From Nanobdellota archaeon (GTDB lineage: Archaea > Nanobdellota > Nanobdellia > Pacearchaeales > GW2011-AR1), in NCBI GenBank assembly GCA_020053375.1, contig JAGVNG010000031.1:1-47233 (forward strand): a stretch of DNA of 47,233 nucleotides, given 5' to 3'. The translations under genes and the position numbers were made by a program. Under the pieces are notes generated by a model. That model saw nothing but the letters and a program-made list of their open reading frames with translations. It was not told where the DNA came from and ran no database searches. Below are positions 37,160 through 47,067 of the stretch, piece by piece; positions within the stretch are counted from its first letter, which is position 1, and each line of letters begins with the position of its first letter.

Positions 37160-38696
37160 CAATTTCAAATATATTTACAGTAATTGCAAGGAACTTAAAA
37201 GTTTATTCTAATTCCAAACTCTCATCTCTAATAATCATTCTTGGTCCATTGATGTTAATGTTAATTATAGGAGTTTCATTACAGGATAATTCCTTAAAAA
37301 ATATTCAGGCAGGAATATTTTCATCTGACAGTGGAGATCTTAGCGATAATTTCATAAATCTCTTAAAAGAAAAAGGTTTTAATATAAATATAGAAGAGAC
37401 CTTGGAAAAATGTAAAAAAGATGTGATTGAAGAAATAAATCATGTTTGCATACATCTTAAAAAAAATGAGATTGGATTGGAACAAATCTCTTCAAATTAT
37501 AAAAGTTATGATATAGATATATATGTGGATTTTTCCAAGCAAAGAGTTGTTTGGGACATTATTGGATCAATTCAGGGGATAGTTGAACAGGAATCATATT
37601 CCACAAGGAGGACTATAATTAGGGATATAAATGACAAAATAGGAGATTTAGATTCCAGAATAATTCTGGTAGAAAATGGACTGAACAATGCATTAGCGAT
37701 AACCTCCTCTTTAAAACAAGAAAGTTTGGATACAACTGGAGATTTGAATAGCTTAAAGTTAATTTTTTCAAATACAAAAAATCTCTTGAAGATATACAAA
37801 ATGCAAAAATATTGGTAGAACCTTATGCTTCAACACTAACCACCACAATAAATAATCTAAATTCATCAAATGAAAAATTAAATAATATTGAAGAAAATCA
37901 GGCATCATCCAGTGAAATAAGCAATATAGAAAATAACATACAGAACACAAAAAGCTCGGTAACGATTCTTAAACAAGAAATTAATAAATTAAAAGAAGTG
38001 GATGCCGACAGGTTAACAGACCCAATAATCCTTTCATATTACTCTGCTTCTGATGATCAATCAGAAGGAAGTGTAAATAAGAGATTAGAATCTTTGGATT
38101 ACCTCTTCCCAAGTTTCTTAATTTTCTTCTTATTATTTGACTCTTTAATTTTCTCTACCCTCGTAACAATAAAAGAAAGGACATCTAATTCTTATATTAG
38201 AAACGTAACGAGCAAAAATAATGGACTTACATTCATAATTGGAAATATTCTAACTGCATTATTTTTGATAACTATACAAACAGTCATAATTCTCTTGGTG
38301 GCTAGCTTTTTCTTGAATTTAGATATCTTATCCAATGTTTATTCATTAATCCCTATTATCTTAATCTCCATATTAATCTTTAGCTTGATTGGTGCTATCT
38401 TAGGCTATTTATTCAATTCTTATGAAACAGCCATTATCTCAGCTATATCAATATCCTTACTCTTCTTCATTTTCTCTTCTATAATAAGTCCTGTAGAAAC
38501 ATTACCCGGGATATTATCAGAGGTAATCAAACTTTCTCCATTGACACTTCTAGAAACTAAATTGAGAATTATATTAGTATTCGATAGTTTTTTTGGGTTT
38601 GATTTGGTAGAAGCTCTCGCTTTAGGATTAGTTTTCTTAGTCTCTTCAGTATTAATAGGGGTTTTCTACAAAAAAAATAAGGAAAAAGAAATTTAA
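37156..38696 (+). pseudogene. ABC-2 type permease with large coiled-coil extracytoplasmic domain, split by 1-nt frameshift near A6 run 37776-37781
   Basis: ORFs 37156-37818 and 37812-38696; N-terminal TM plus coiled coil in the first, coiled coil plus C-terminal TMs in the second. Confidence 0.75.
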
Positions 38697-38701
38697 GATA
38701 C

Positions 38702-38723
38702 ATGCGGGTAGAAGGGTTCAAAC
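38702..38723 (-). repeat. Second copy of tRNA-Leu 3' end
   Basis: 21/22 identity to 38771-38792. Confidence 0.88.
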
Positions 38724-38771
38724 TAAAAACCACCTGCGGGTTTTTGATCCTGCCCCATCGAACCCTTTGAA

Positions 38772-38855
38772 TGCGGGTAGAAGGGTTCGAACCTTCGTAG
38801 GCACTAAGCCATCAGGTCCTTAACCTGACCCGTTTGACCACTCCGGCATACCCGC
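38772..38855 (-). tRNA. tRNA-Leu, anticodon reads AAG
   Basis: GCGGGTA/TACCCGC acceptor, TCAGG-TTAAGGA-CCTGA anticodon arm, long variable arm; same length as tRNA-Leu(TAG) at 15454. Confidence 0.88.
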
Positions 38856-38860
38856 TTACA

Positions 38861-38881
38861 ACCTGGACTTGTCCAGGGAAG
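38861..38881. other. Perfect palindrome CCTGGAC-TT-GTCCAGG between tRNA-Leu and tRNA-Gln
   Basis: 7-bp arms with a 2-nt centre. Confidence 0.7.
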
Positions 38882-38885
38882 TCAA

Positions 38886-38958
38886 TAGCCCTGCCAGGAT
38901 TCGAACCTGGGTCTAAGGCGCCAAAGGCCTTCATACTTGACCGCTATACTACAGGGCT
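38886..38958 (-). tRNA. tRNA-Gln(TTG)
   Basis: AGCCCTG/CAGGGCT acceptor; AAGGC-CTTTGGC-GCCTT anticodon arm. Confidence 0.93.
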
Positions 38959-39113
38959 AAATTCTTCGAATTTTCCTAAAGTCGTTTTTTACAAAACACC
39001 TAGGGCTCCACTCACTACGTTCTCTCTCTGTTTTTATCTAAGATTGAGGGTATTAAAAACTTATCAATCAAGAAAAAAGAAAGAAAAAGGTAAAAATTAA
39101 AAATAAATATTTA

Positions 39114-40079
39114 TTATATTGTCTTGGTTACTTGTATGCAAGGAACACTGCTTCTAAATAAAACACCTATTGAATTCAAACAGGCGTATGCGTTGCCTGA
39201 ACCAGATAATTGATGTAACTGTATTGTGCCTTCGTTTAATTCTATTTGTTTATTTTCAAAAGCGGCACTGCCAAGAACAATTAAATCTTCTGATGCAACT
39301 GCCGGTCCCCCAAACAATACTCCGTCTCTAGCAACAATTAAAGGAACATCCCAGTTTGCTACTGATCCTAAGTCACTTTTCGTTATTATCATGTAAGGCA
39401 TTTCTCCTCCAAAATCAAAAGCGAACATTGGTGGTTTGGAATAATTGCTAAACATTGCTTCTGGTTGGTTTCTAAATGTGAAAACTGCATTGTAATCATT
39501 AGGAGCCCAATCGTAATCTCCTCCATAACCCCAACTATTTAATCCGATGTAAGAATATCCCAAACCCGGCACAAATTCAATACCATTTAGAGCTTTTATG
39601 ACATTGTGAACTTCTAACCCATTCCAGAATTTGGGTGCTGCTCCATTAAAATCTACTCTATCTGCATCAGCACTAACATACAGTAAAGGATTATTATATC
39701 TGCCTATTCCTAACCAAGCATTGTTGGTAAAAAGTCCAGAATTGTTAAATATATTTTTCAAACCAATACTTCCATTTTTCTCACATTCTATAACCTTTCC
39801 TGCATCGTCACATATGCATCCAACAGGACATTTAAAACCGGGTTCGGGTTCTGACTCGTTTCTTGTTGAGTTTTCAGTAGTTCCTCCAAAAATAGATTCA
39901 AAGAATTTAGTTATACCACTTTTCTGAACTGCCTGGCTATCATCTGTAGCAACAGAACTGTCTTCTGTAGTAACTGCTTTTCCTGTTCCAAAAAAATCAG
40001 AAAACCAACTTGCGGAAATCAAGGGAACAATTAACAAAAGAAGTATCGCTAAAAATAAAAATAATCTGTAATTTTTCAT
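39114..40079 (-). CDS. Secreted hypothetical protein
   Basis: Signal peptide MKNYRLFLFLAILLLLIVPLISA; Cys motif CPVGCICDDAGKVIEC. Confidence 0.65.
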   Translation of the reverse strand: MKNYRLFLFLAILLLLIVPLISASWFSDFFGTGKAVTTEDSSVATDDSQAVQKSGITKFFESIFGGTTENSTRNESEPEPGFKCPVGCICDDAGKVIECEKNGSIGLKNIFNNSGLFTNNAWLGIGRYNNPLLYVSADADRVDFNGAAPKFWNGLEVHNVIKALNGIEFVPGLGYSYIGLNSWGYGGDYDWAPNDYNAVFTFRNQPEAMFSNYSKPPMFAFDFGGEMPYMIITKSDLGSVANWDVPLIVARDGVLFGGPAVASEDLIVLGSAAFENKQIELNEGTIQLHQLSGSGNAYACLNSIGVLFRSSVPCIQVTKTI

Positions 40080-40234
40080 ATCTTTTTTATTAACCTCCTT
40101 TCAATCATTATCCTAATCATCAAAAGATTAGGCATTATCTTATACACTTATTATTAAAAAAAGATATATATATTGCGGTTTTCAAAGAGACGTATTCATA
40201 GAGTTAAAATGCAATGATAACATGATTATCTGAA

Positions 40235-41029
40235 TCATTCCTTAAACACCCTATTATAGAACAACTCCCTATTGACATCCTGAGGCTTGGGAGCAAGCCT
40301 GAAAATATTTTTCAGACTAAATGTCTTGTATTTCTGCCCAGTAAAAACTCCTGCCAACTTTTTGTATTCAATGCTTCCTTCTGATTTCGGCTTATGAGTT
40401 GTAAATGGAATGAATTTTGACAGAGCTCTTAAAACCTCGACATTATACGGAATAACTGCCAAAACAGGAGCTTCTATTGTTTTCTCTATATCATTGATTG
40501 ACAATTCAAAGTCCTCATTATGCACCTTGTTTAATATAAGCCCATCTATCACCGCCCCTCTTTCTCTTGCAAGCTTTATTGACTTAAGAGTGCTGCTTAG
40601 AGTTGGATGGTCGGGAGTCGTGACAAATATCAAACTGGTTGACGCTAAAATTACAGAAAGAGCATCTTCATTGATAGCGGGAGCGGAATCAATCAATATG
40701 AAATCGTAGCTTCGCCTGACCTGGTTCAGTTTATCCTTCAACGCAAGCGGATTTATCTGCATGTCTGGAAAAAGCGAAGAAGGAAGTATATCCAGTCTAT
40801 CAAGATGATGTATTGCATCTTTTATGTTTGCCGTCCTCGACAGCACATGATGAAGCGTCACAAATGGGTTAATAATATTCCAATGCAATCCTAAGTTTGG
40901 TGCAGAAAAATTCGCCTCCACTAATAAAACCTTTTTTCCGCAGCCTGAAAGGGCATCTCCCAATGAGGATACTACTGAAGTTTTCCCGACACCCCCTTTT
41001 AAACTCAGAATACCAATGACTTTGGTCAT
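40235..41029 (-). CDS. MinD/ParA-family ATPase
   Basis: ILSLKGGVGKTSVVSSLGDAL deviant Walker A; DFILIDSAPAIN. Confidence 0.92.
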   Translation of the reverse strand: MTKVIGILSLKGGVGKTSVVSSLGDALSGCGKKVLLVEANFSAPNLGLHWNIINPFVTLHHVLSRTANIKDAIHHLDRLDILPSSLFPDMQINPLALKDKLNQVRRSYDFILIDSAPAINEDALSVILASTSLIFVTTPDHPTLSSTLKSIKLARERGAVIDGLILNKVHNEDFELSINDIEKTIEAPVLAVIPYNVEVLRALSKFIPFTTHKPKSEGSIEYKKLAGVFTGQKYKTFSLKNIFRLAPKPQDVNRELFYNRVFKE

Positions 41030-41122
41030 ATCATCCTGAAGGTTTTTTTGTTTAAATATCTTACTTTAAAAATGCGCAAAATACACAACAAGGTTTAAAA
41101 ACGTCTTTTACAATTTAATGAA

Positions 41123-41470
41123 ATGCCTAAGAAAATTTCACCAAAAAAGGAAAAAAAACCCGAGAAGGTAATTGTCTCGCCTGAAGAATTTGAAAAAAAG
41201 GTTAAACAGCTCGCGGAACAGGGATTGACAAGTGAAAAAATAGGCGAAAAACTGAAAAAAGAAGGAATTCATTCAGGAGAATTCAGCAAAAAAATCTCAG
41301 TGATAATGGGAGATAGCTATTCCCCGCCAGACATACTTAATGTTCAAAAGAAACTTGATGAGCTGCTTAAGCACATAGAAAAAAACAAGCAGGATAAAAA
41401 GGCTGTAAGGGAAAAAGACAGGATTTATTCACAGCTGAGAACGCTTAAAAGATATTTTAAAATACAATAA
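41123..41470 (+). CDS. rps15: 30S ribosomal protein uS15
   Basis: LAEQGLTSEKIGEKLKKEGIH ... HIEKNKQDKKAVREKDRIYSQLRTLKRYFK. Confidence 0.8.
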   Translation: MPKKISPKKEKKPEKVIVSPEEFEKKVKQLAEQGLTSEKIGEKLKKEGIHSGEFSKKISVIMGDSYSPPDILNVQKKLDELLKHIEKNKQDKKAVREKDRIYSQLRTLKRYFKIQ

Positions 41471-41482
41471 ATTTCTGGAAAT

Positions 41483-42820
41483 ATGGAAAAAAAGGGGGAA
41501 AATCTTGAAGAGGAAATTGAGAGAGTGGTAAATAAATTTCTGGAGAAAAGCGTGAGTTCAGAAATTCAGGTGATTAGCCATTTTGACACCGACGGAATAA
41601 CCTCTGCAACAATAATGACTCAAACATTAAAAAAGCTGGAGAGGCCGTTCAGCCTGAGGATAGTAAAAAATCTGGATGAGGAAATAATAAAAAATCTGCC
41701 GAAAGACAAGATAACTATCTTTCTTGATTTGGCTTCAAACAGCATCAATCATATTGTGAAGTATAATTTAAAGGATGTTTTCATCATCGATCATCATCAG
41801 ATTATTCAGGAGATTCCCGAGGAAATAAGCATGATAAATCCGGAACTAAGCAACAGGCAAAAGATAAGCAGTTCAGGATTAACATATTTGTTCTGCAGGC
41901 ATCTCGACAAGGATGCAAAGGATTTGGCAAAACTGGCAATACTTGGAATGATTGGAGATATGATGGAAAAGGAAATCGGAAAATTGAATAATGAAATCCT
42001 TGAAGACGGAAATATTCAGAGGAAAAGAGGGCTGCTCATATATCCTGCAACAAGGCCCATAAATCGTGTTCTGGAATTGTCTTCCAATCCATATATCCCT
42101 GGAGTTACCGGAAATCTAAAGGGAGTGCAGGAATTGCTGAGAGAAGTGGGTTTAAATCCAATTGATGGAAATTATAAAAGTCTGATGGAGTTGGACGACG
42201 AGGAAATGGGAAAGTTAATAACCGGAGTATTGCTAAGAAATCCAAAGACAAAATCAGAATCAATAATAGGGGATATTTTTCTTATAAAGTTTTTTAGCAA
42301 GCTTGAAGACGCAAGGGAGATAAGCGCAAAAATAAACGCCTGCTCACGGTCAAATGAAAGTTCGCTCGCTGTACAATTATGTATGGAAGTTCCAAGCGCC
42401 AATAAAAAAGTTGAAACTATTTATGCCAAGTACAAGCAGGAGATAGTGTCAGCGCTAAAGTTTGCGCTCGAAAGCAAGAAAATAGAAGGAAGAGGTTTTG
42501 TTATTCTCAATGCCGAGAACAATATAAGGGACACCATGATAGGAACAATTGCAAGCATAATATCAAATTCAAATCTTTACGAGGAAGGGACATCAATAAT
42601 AACAATGGCTTATAATGGGGACAAAATAAAGGTATCTGCAAGAAATGTTGGAAGAGTTGGAAGAAATGTCAGGGAAATATTGCAGAACGTAATGAACATA
42701 GTAAAAGGAGAGGTTGGCGGGCATGAATTTGCAGCAGGATGCAACCTCTCAAGGAAAGATGAAAGTGGATTTCTGGAATTATTGAAAAAAGAGCTTGAGC
42801 TTGAAGTAATAAAGATATAA
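41483..42820 (+). CDS. RecJ-like DHH/DHHA1 phosphoesterase (GAN-like)
   Basis: SHFDTDGITSA, FIIDHHQ; GGHEFAAGCNL; adjacent to rps15 as in other archaea. Confidence 0.88.
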   Translation: MEKKGENLEEEIERVVNKFLEKSVSSEIQVISHFDTDGITSATIMTQTLKKLERPFSLRIVKNLDEEIIKNLPKDKITIFLDLASNSINHIVKYNLKDVFIIDHHQIIQEIPEEISMINPELSNRQKISSSGLTYLFCRHLDKDAKDLAKLAILGMIGDMMEKEIGKLNNEILEDGNIQRKRGLLIYPATRPINRVLELSSNPYIPGVTGNLKGVQELLREVGLNPIDGNYKSLMELDDEEMGKLITGVLLRNPKTKSESIIGDIFLIKFFSKLEDAREISAKINACSRSNESSLAVQLCMEVPSANKKVETIYAKYKQEIVSALKFALESKKIEGRGFVILNAENNIRDTMIGTIASIISNSNLYEEGTSIITMAYNGDKIKVSARNVGRVGRNVREILQNVMNIVKGEVGGHEFAAGCNLSRKDESGFLELLKKELELEVIKI

Positions 42821-42852
42821 ACATTTAAAACTCCCATTTTTATTCTTAAATC

Positions 42853-43560
42853 ATGGAACTTGAGGAAGGAGAGATTGTATTATGCACCGTTGATAGAATA
42901 GTTGGAACAGTGGTATTTGTAAAAATAGAGGGAAATGGAGAAGGAAGCATAGTCATGAGCGAGATAGCCCCGGGAAGAATAAGAAACATCAGGGACTATG
43001 TTGTCCCAAAGAAAAAGATAGTCTGCAAGATACTGAGAATCTCGCAGGGAGGACATATTGATCTTTCATTAAGAAGAGTGTCGCAGAAAGAAAGCAAAGA
43101 AGTAAAAAAGATGGCAGAGGACGAACAGAGTTATGCAAGAATTTTAAGGGGCATATTAAAAGATGAAGCAGATAAAGTCATCGAAAAAATAAAGCAAGAA
43201 GGAAATATCTATGACTTCCTGCAAGAAGCAAAGGAAAACCCTGAAAAATTGGAAAAGATTGTGGGAAAAGTCGAGTCCAAGAAAATAATGGATATTTTGA
43301 AAACGCAAAAAAAGAAAAAGTCATTTGTTAAAAAGGAAATAAATCTATCAAGCATGAATTCAAACGGGATAGAAGAGATAAAAGAGATATTCAAAGACAT
43401 AAAAAGTGGAAAAACAAAGTATATCTCTGGTGGAAAGTATACAATTGAAACAGAAGCAGATGATATGAAGATAGCCGATGGGGAACTAAAAAAAATATTG
43501 GAAGAAATCGAAAAAAGAGCCAAAAATAAAAAAATATCTTTTAGCATTAAAGAGAAGTAA
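42853..43560 (+). CDS. Translation initiation factor aIF2 alpha subunit
   Basis: N-terminal S1 domain GEIVLCTVDRIVGTVVFVKIEGNGEGSIVMSEIAPGRIRNIRDYV. Confidence 0.92.
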   Translation: MELEEGEIVLCTVDRIVGTVVFVKIEGNGEGSIVMSEIAPGRIRNIRDYVVPKKKIVCKILRISQGGHIDLSLRRVSQKESKEVKKMAEDEQSYARILRGILKDEADKVIEKIKQEGNIYDFLQEAKENPEKLEKIVGKVESKKIMDILKTQKKKKSFVKKEINLSSMNSNGIEEIKEIFKDIKSGKTKYISGGKYTIETEADDMKIADGELKKILEEIEKRAKNKKISFSIKEK

Positions 43561-43654
43561 ATAAAAAAGAGAAAAAAACTTTCAAGTTAAAACATATTTC
43601 TTTTAACATCACAAAGCTTAAAAATAAACAAATAAACATAATTTTAGAGATAAG

Positions 43655-44074
43655 ATGAAAAAAGAAGCTAAGATAAATAATTTTCAGGTAATAGTTCTTG
43701 GAATAATCTTTGATCCAAAGGAAAGAAAAATTCTTATAGGAAGAAGAGAAAATGACCATTATCTCCCTGAATTAACATGGTGTTTTCCAGGCGGAAGCCT
43801 TGAAAATGACGGTGAAATAAACAAAACCCTAAAGGAAAAGATCAAAGAACAAACAGGACTGGACGTAAAAAATTTGGGAGCAGTATTCTCCAAGACTTAT
43901 GAAGAAAAAAGAGATTTACTGGCAGTTTATTTCTTGTGTGAAGCAATCAGCGGAAAGGCAAAGAAAGGCGGCAAGCTAAAGGAATTGAAATGGGTAAAAC
44001 CTCAGGAAATAGAAAGCCATTTTAAGGTTTCTTTCCATCCAAGGCTAAAAGAATATTTAATAAACATAGGATGA
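43655..44074 (+). CDS. NUDIX hydrolase
   Basis: Slightly divergent Nudix box GGSLENDGEINKTLKEKIKEQTGL. Confidence 0.82.
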   Translation: MKKEAKINNFQVIVLGIIFDPKERKILIGRRENDHYLPELTWCFPGGSLENDGEINKTLKEKIKEQTGLDVKNLGAVFSKTYEEKRDLLAVYFLCEAISGKAKKGGKLKELKWVKPQEIESHFKVSFHPRLKEYLINIG

Positions 44075-44217
44075 AACTGAGAAAGTGCAAAAGCTGCAAT
44101 ATTTACACACTGAAAGATAATTGTTCTAAATGCGGCGAAAAAACCATTGATGCGCATTATAAGTTTGTGAGAGAAAAAATTTTGGAAAATAAGAAATATA
44201 TTTTGCAGAACAATTAA
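44071..44217 (+). CDS. nop10: H/ACA RNP protein Nop10
   Basis: Hand-read 48-aa ORF MKLRKCKSCNIYTLKDNCSKCGEKTIDAHYKFVREKILENKKYILQNN; ATGA overlap with NUDIX stop; absent from supplied ORF track. Confidence 0.85.
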   Translation: MKLRKCKSCNIYTLKDNCSKCGEKTIDAHYKFVREKILENKKYILQNN

Positions 44218-44246
44218 AAATATAAACTGCTCCTCGAAATATTATT

Positions 44247-44648
44247 ATGGCTGTAAGAGTTGCAGATTACTCCAAAACATTTCTTTCCACAACCGATTCT
44301 TATGATATATCCCATCATGGAAGCCCTATGTATGAAGCCTACCAGACAATTAGCGAAGAGGATCGTAAATTAAGAGATGATTTGGACAAAAAGTTTAGCT
44401 TTTATAATAAAAATGAGGGGTATGATGAGATGACCAAAGTTCCCCGAAGGACTAGTTTTGGATTTGATGGAAAGCAGATATATATCTTTAAGATAAATGG
44501 AGGACCTGAAACCTCAAGCACTAATCCAAAAAAAAGAACTAAATATCATGTTAATATCAGTGTTGTTAAAGCAGGAGATTCTCATATAATTCAAAATCTT
44601 TCTGATTTAGAACTGCGCCTTATAGATGAAGACTTTAAAGCACGCTGA
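44247..44648 (+). CDS. Hypothetical protein
   Basis: ORF in intergenic space, not overlapped; family not recognised. Confidence 0.55.
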   Translation: MAVRVADYSKTFLSTTDSYDISHHGSPMYEAYQTISEEDRKLRDDLDKKFSFYNKNEGYDEMTKVPRRTSFGFDGKQIYIFKINGGPETSSTNPKKRTKYHVNISVVKAGDSHIIQNLSDLELRLIDEDFKAR

Positions 44649-44651
44649 AAG

Positions 44652-45254
44652 TCAAAGCGTCTTCTGTTTTATCTCTTCCTTTACTATCTCCATGTCTTTT
44701 TCCCATGACTCTGTCAGTTCTCTTTTGTAAATTATTGCAGCTGGATGAAAAAGAGGAATAAGCTTTATCTTTAGTCCAAGAAAATCCATCATCCTTATTT
44801 TCCCGTGAACTTGCGTTATTCCAGGCATTTTTTCCATATCTTCGACATTTCCCCCTGCTAAAAAAAATTTTGTCGCATAATTTCCAAGAGAACATATTAT
44901 TTTTGGCTTGATTTGTTTGATTTGCTCAATCAGCCAGGGAGTATGCGCCTTTATCTCATCAGGAAGCGGGTTCCTGTTTTCAGGAGGCCGATATTTTAAT
45001 ATGTTAGCAATATAAACATCATCCATTGTTAAGCCCACCCTTTGCAATAACTTGTCGAGATTCTTCCCTGCAGCCCCTACAAAGGGCAATCCCTGCTCAT
45101 CCTCGCTATGCCCGGCTGCTTCTCCAACAAACATGATATCTGCTTCAGGATTTCCTTTTCCAAAAACCAGATTAATAGCACTCTCTTTCAGGGGAAGATT
45201 AGCCCTTCTGCAATCTTCCTCAATTTTCTTAAGCATTTCCCTTTTACTTAACAT
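44652..45254 (-). CDS. Family 4-like uracil-DNA glycosylase lacking most Fe-S cysteines
   Basis: [35 protein letters not shown]; likely start MLSKREML at 45254. Confidence 0.88.
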   Translation of the reverse strand: MLSKREMLKKIEEDCRRANLPLKESAINLVFGKGNPEADIMFVGEAAGHSEDEQGLPFVGAAGKNLDKLLQRVGLTMDDVYIANILKYRPPENRNPLPDEIKAHTPWLIEQIKQIKPKIICSLGNYATKFFLAGGNVEDMEKMPGITQVHGKIRMMDFLGLKIKLIPLFHPAAIIYKRELTESWEKDMEIVKEEIKQKTL

Positions 45255-45444
45255 TTTTAAGCAACTCTTTTGAAGAAACAATTTTTTAGACCATTCCTCT
45301 GAGCCTCTCCTTTCAAAAGTCCTAACTCCTAACATATCAAAATAAACAAAATTTATTATTTTTAATAATTTATGTGATGAATGGAATAGTAGACTGGTAG
45401 ATTAATCAGGATAACTAAAAAACAATATTCGGTTACAGTTAAAA

Positions 45445-47067
45445 TTATTTCTTTTTCCTAATATAATAACTTATTGCCACAATAACAACTACTGCGGTCA
45501 ATGCCCACCACCAATTTGAAATTTCTCCGCTCCGCGTTTCATTTCCGCTTGATGTGTCGTTTGCTCCTGTTTCCTCATCCCCGCCGCTAACAACAGCTTT
45601 TTCTGAAATTGCAAAATAGCTGAATGAATTCATTGCAACATCATAATAATAATATGCACTGTCTTCCGAAACGTAAGTAGTGTCTAACTGATTCCATTTC
45701 TTTCCAACTTCATCAAACTTGGAAACCGCAACTTCTTCTTTTCCAAGTCCATTACTCTCGGCCCATGATTTTGCAACTTTAAATTCAACAGTTGCATTCT
45801 TTAATTTATCCGCAAGGTTCTGAGTCTCGATACGTAAGTACTGATAAACTTTTCCTGTTTTTGAGACAGATACATTTGCCGGTCTGCCGGAATACTTTGT
45901 AACGGTTATTTTCACATTCTGCGCTTCATTATTAACTTCAATCTGAATTTCTTTTATTCCTGTTTCTGCATTAAAGTCCTTCATTATAGTTGCAGCGCCG
46001 GGAGTTATCTTCGTCCATGAATGCACTCTCTCGGAAGGGGAAGTCGTACTGCCACCAGTATTTGGAATTTGTGTTACTGAATATGTGTCTGTTGCACTTG
46101 TTGTAAGTCCCCCCCAATCTGCAGTGGTACAAGTGTAAGTAAAAGCGCCTGTACTTGAAGTTGAAGTTACTGAACCAGATGTCGAAGTGCCGGTATTTGT
46201 GTTTAATCCAGACGTTGCATCTGTTCCCGAACATGTGCAGGGAAAAGTGTCTCCTGCATTAATAGTTGTTGGTGAACAAGTTGCAGTAGCTGTTGGAGAA
46301 GTTGTGTCAATCTGAACGACAAGAGTGTTATTCAATAGATTAGTAAGGGTATCATTTACATAAATATTGATCGTCTTGTTTCCATCAGTCAAATCAGTAA
46401 TGTTAATATTGGAAGAATTGCACCAGCCACTCCATCGGCTAAATTTAATCATTGGAACAGAATGATTAAGTCCTCCATTAACATTAATAAAACAATGAGC
46501 ATTGACAGAAGCATTAGTCATTCCTATTCTTGTATCATTAACATACACACTCAATGTCAAATTATTGGCAAACGTTGCTGCTGTCTTTATTGATGTCCCG
46601 TTTGCATAAGCAGTTGGAGAAGTTCCATACACAGCAACGGTAGGGGGTGTATTATCTACCGTAACTCCAAGATAACCTGAAGAACTATTAGTTGCGTTAA
46701 TGTCTCCTCCAGAAGGATTATAGTTCCAAGAAGTAACATTAAGAGTATAGTTCCAAGCTGTAATTGCCGTAGTATCCCAAGTAATATTAAACCATGTTTG
46801 ATTAGGTGTAACATTATTTGAACTTCTGCCAATCAATGCCCAAGTTTCATTATGCGCATAAGATACGGGCTGATAATAAAAAGTTACATTTCCAACATTA
46901 GCAACTGCTTCACTAGTAAGAGTCGCATTAAGAGGATATGCGGAACCAGAAATATTGGATTCATTTGATAGATAAATTTTAACACTCAATGCCGCACTAA
47001 CCCCCGACAAGAAACCTATCAGAACTAACGCCGAAAAAGCAAACAATAAAACCTTTTTATAATTCAT
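45445..47067 (-). CDS. Secreted cell-surface protein with PGF-pre-PGF-like domain and C-terminal TM
   Basis: Signal peptide; RVHSWTKITPGAATIMKDFNAETGIKEIQIEVNNEAQNVKITVTKY; C-terminal WWWALTAVVVIVAISYYIRKKK. Confidence 0.75.
   Translation of the reverse strand: MNYKKVLLFAFSALVLIGFLSGVSAALSVKIYLSNESNISGSAYPLNATLTSEAVANVGNVTFYYQPVSYAHNETWALIGRSSNNVTPNQTWFNITWDTTAITAWNYTLNVTSWNYNPSGGDINATNSSSGYLGVTVDNTPPTVAVYGTSPTAYANGTSIKTAATFANNLTLSVYVNDTRIGMTNASVNAHCFINVNGGLNHSVPMIKFSRWSGWCNSSNINITDLTDGNKTINIYVNDTLTNLLNNTLVVQIDTTSPTATATCSPTTINAGDTFPCTCSGTDATSGLNTNTGTSTSGSVTSTSSTGAFTYTCTTADWGGLTTSATDTYSVTQIPNTGGSTTSPSERVHSWTKITPGAATIMKDFNAETGIKEIQIEVNNEAQNVKITVTKYSGRPANVSVSKTGKVYQYLRIETQNLADKLKNATVEFKVAKSWAESNGLGKEEVAVSKFDEVGKKWNQLDTTYVSEDSAYYYYDVAMNSFSYFAISEKAVVSGGDEETGANDTSSGNETRSGEISNWWWALTAVVVIVAISYYIRKKK

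Noticed and set aside
38834-39100. 88-aa plus-strand ORF
   Set aside because: Complement of tRNA-Leu/tRNA-Gln sequence (LPGFEPGS is typical tRNA antisense translation)
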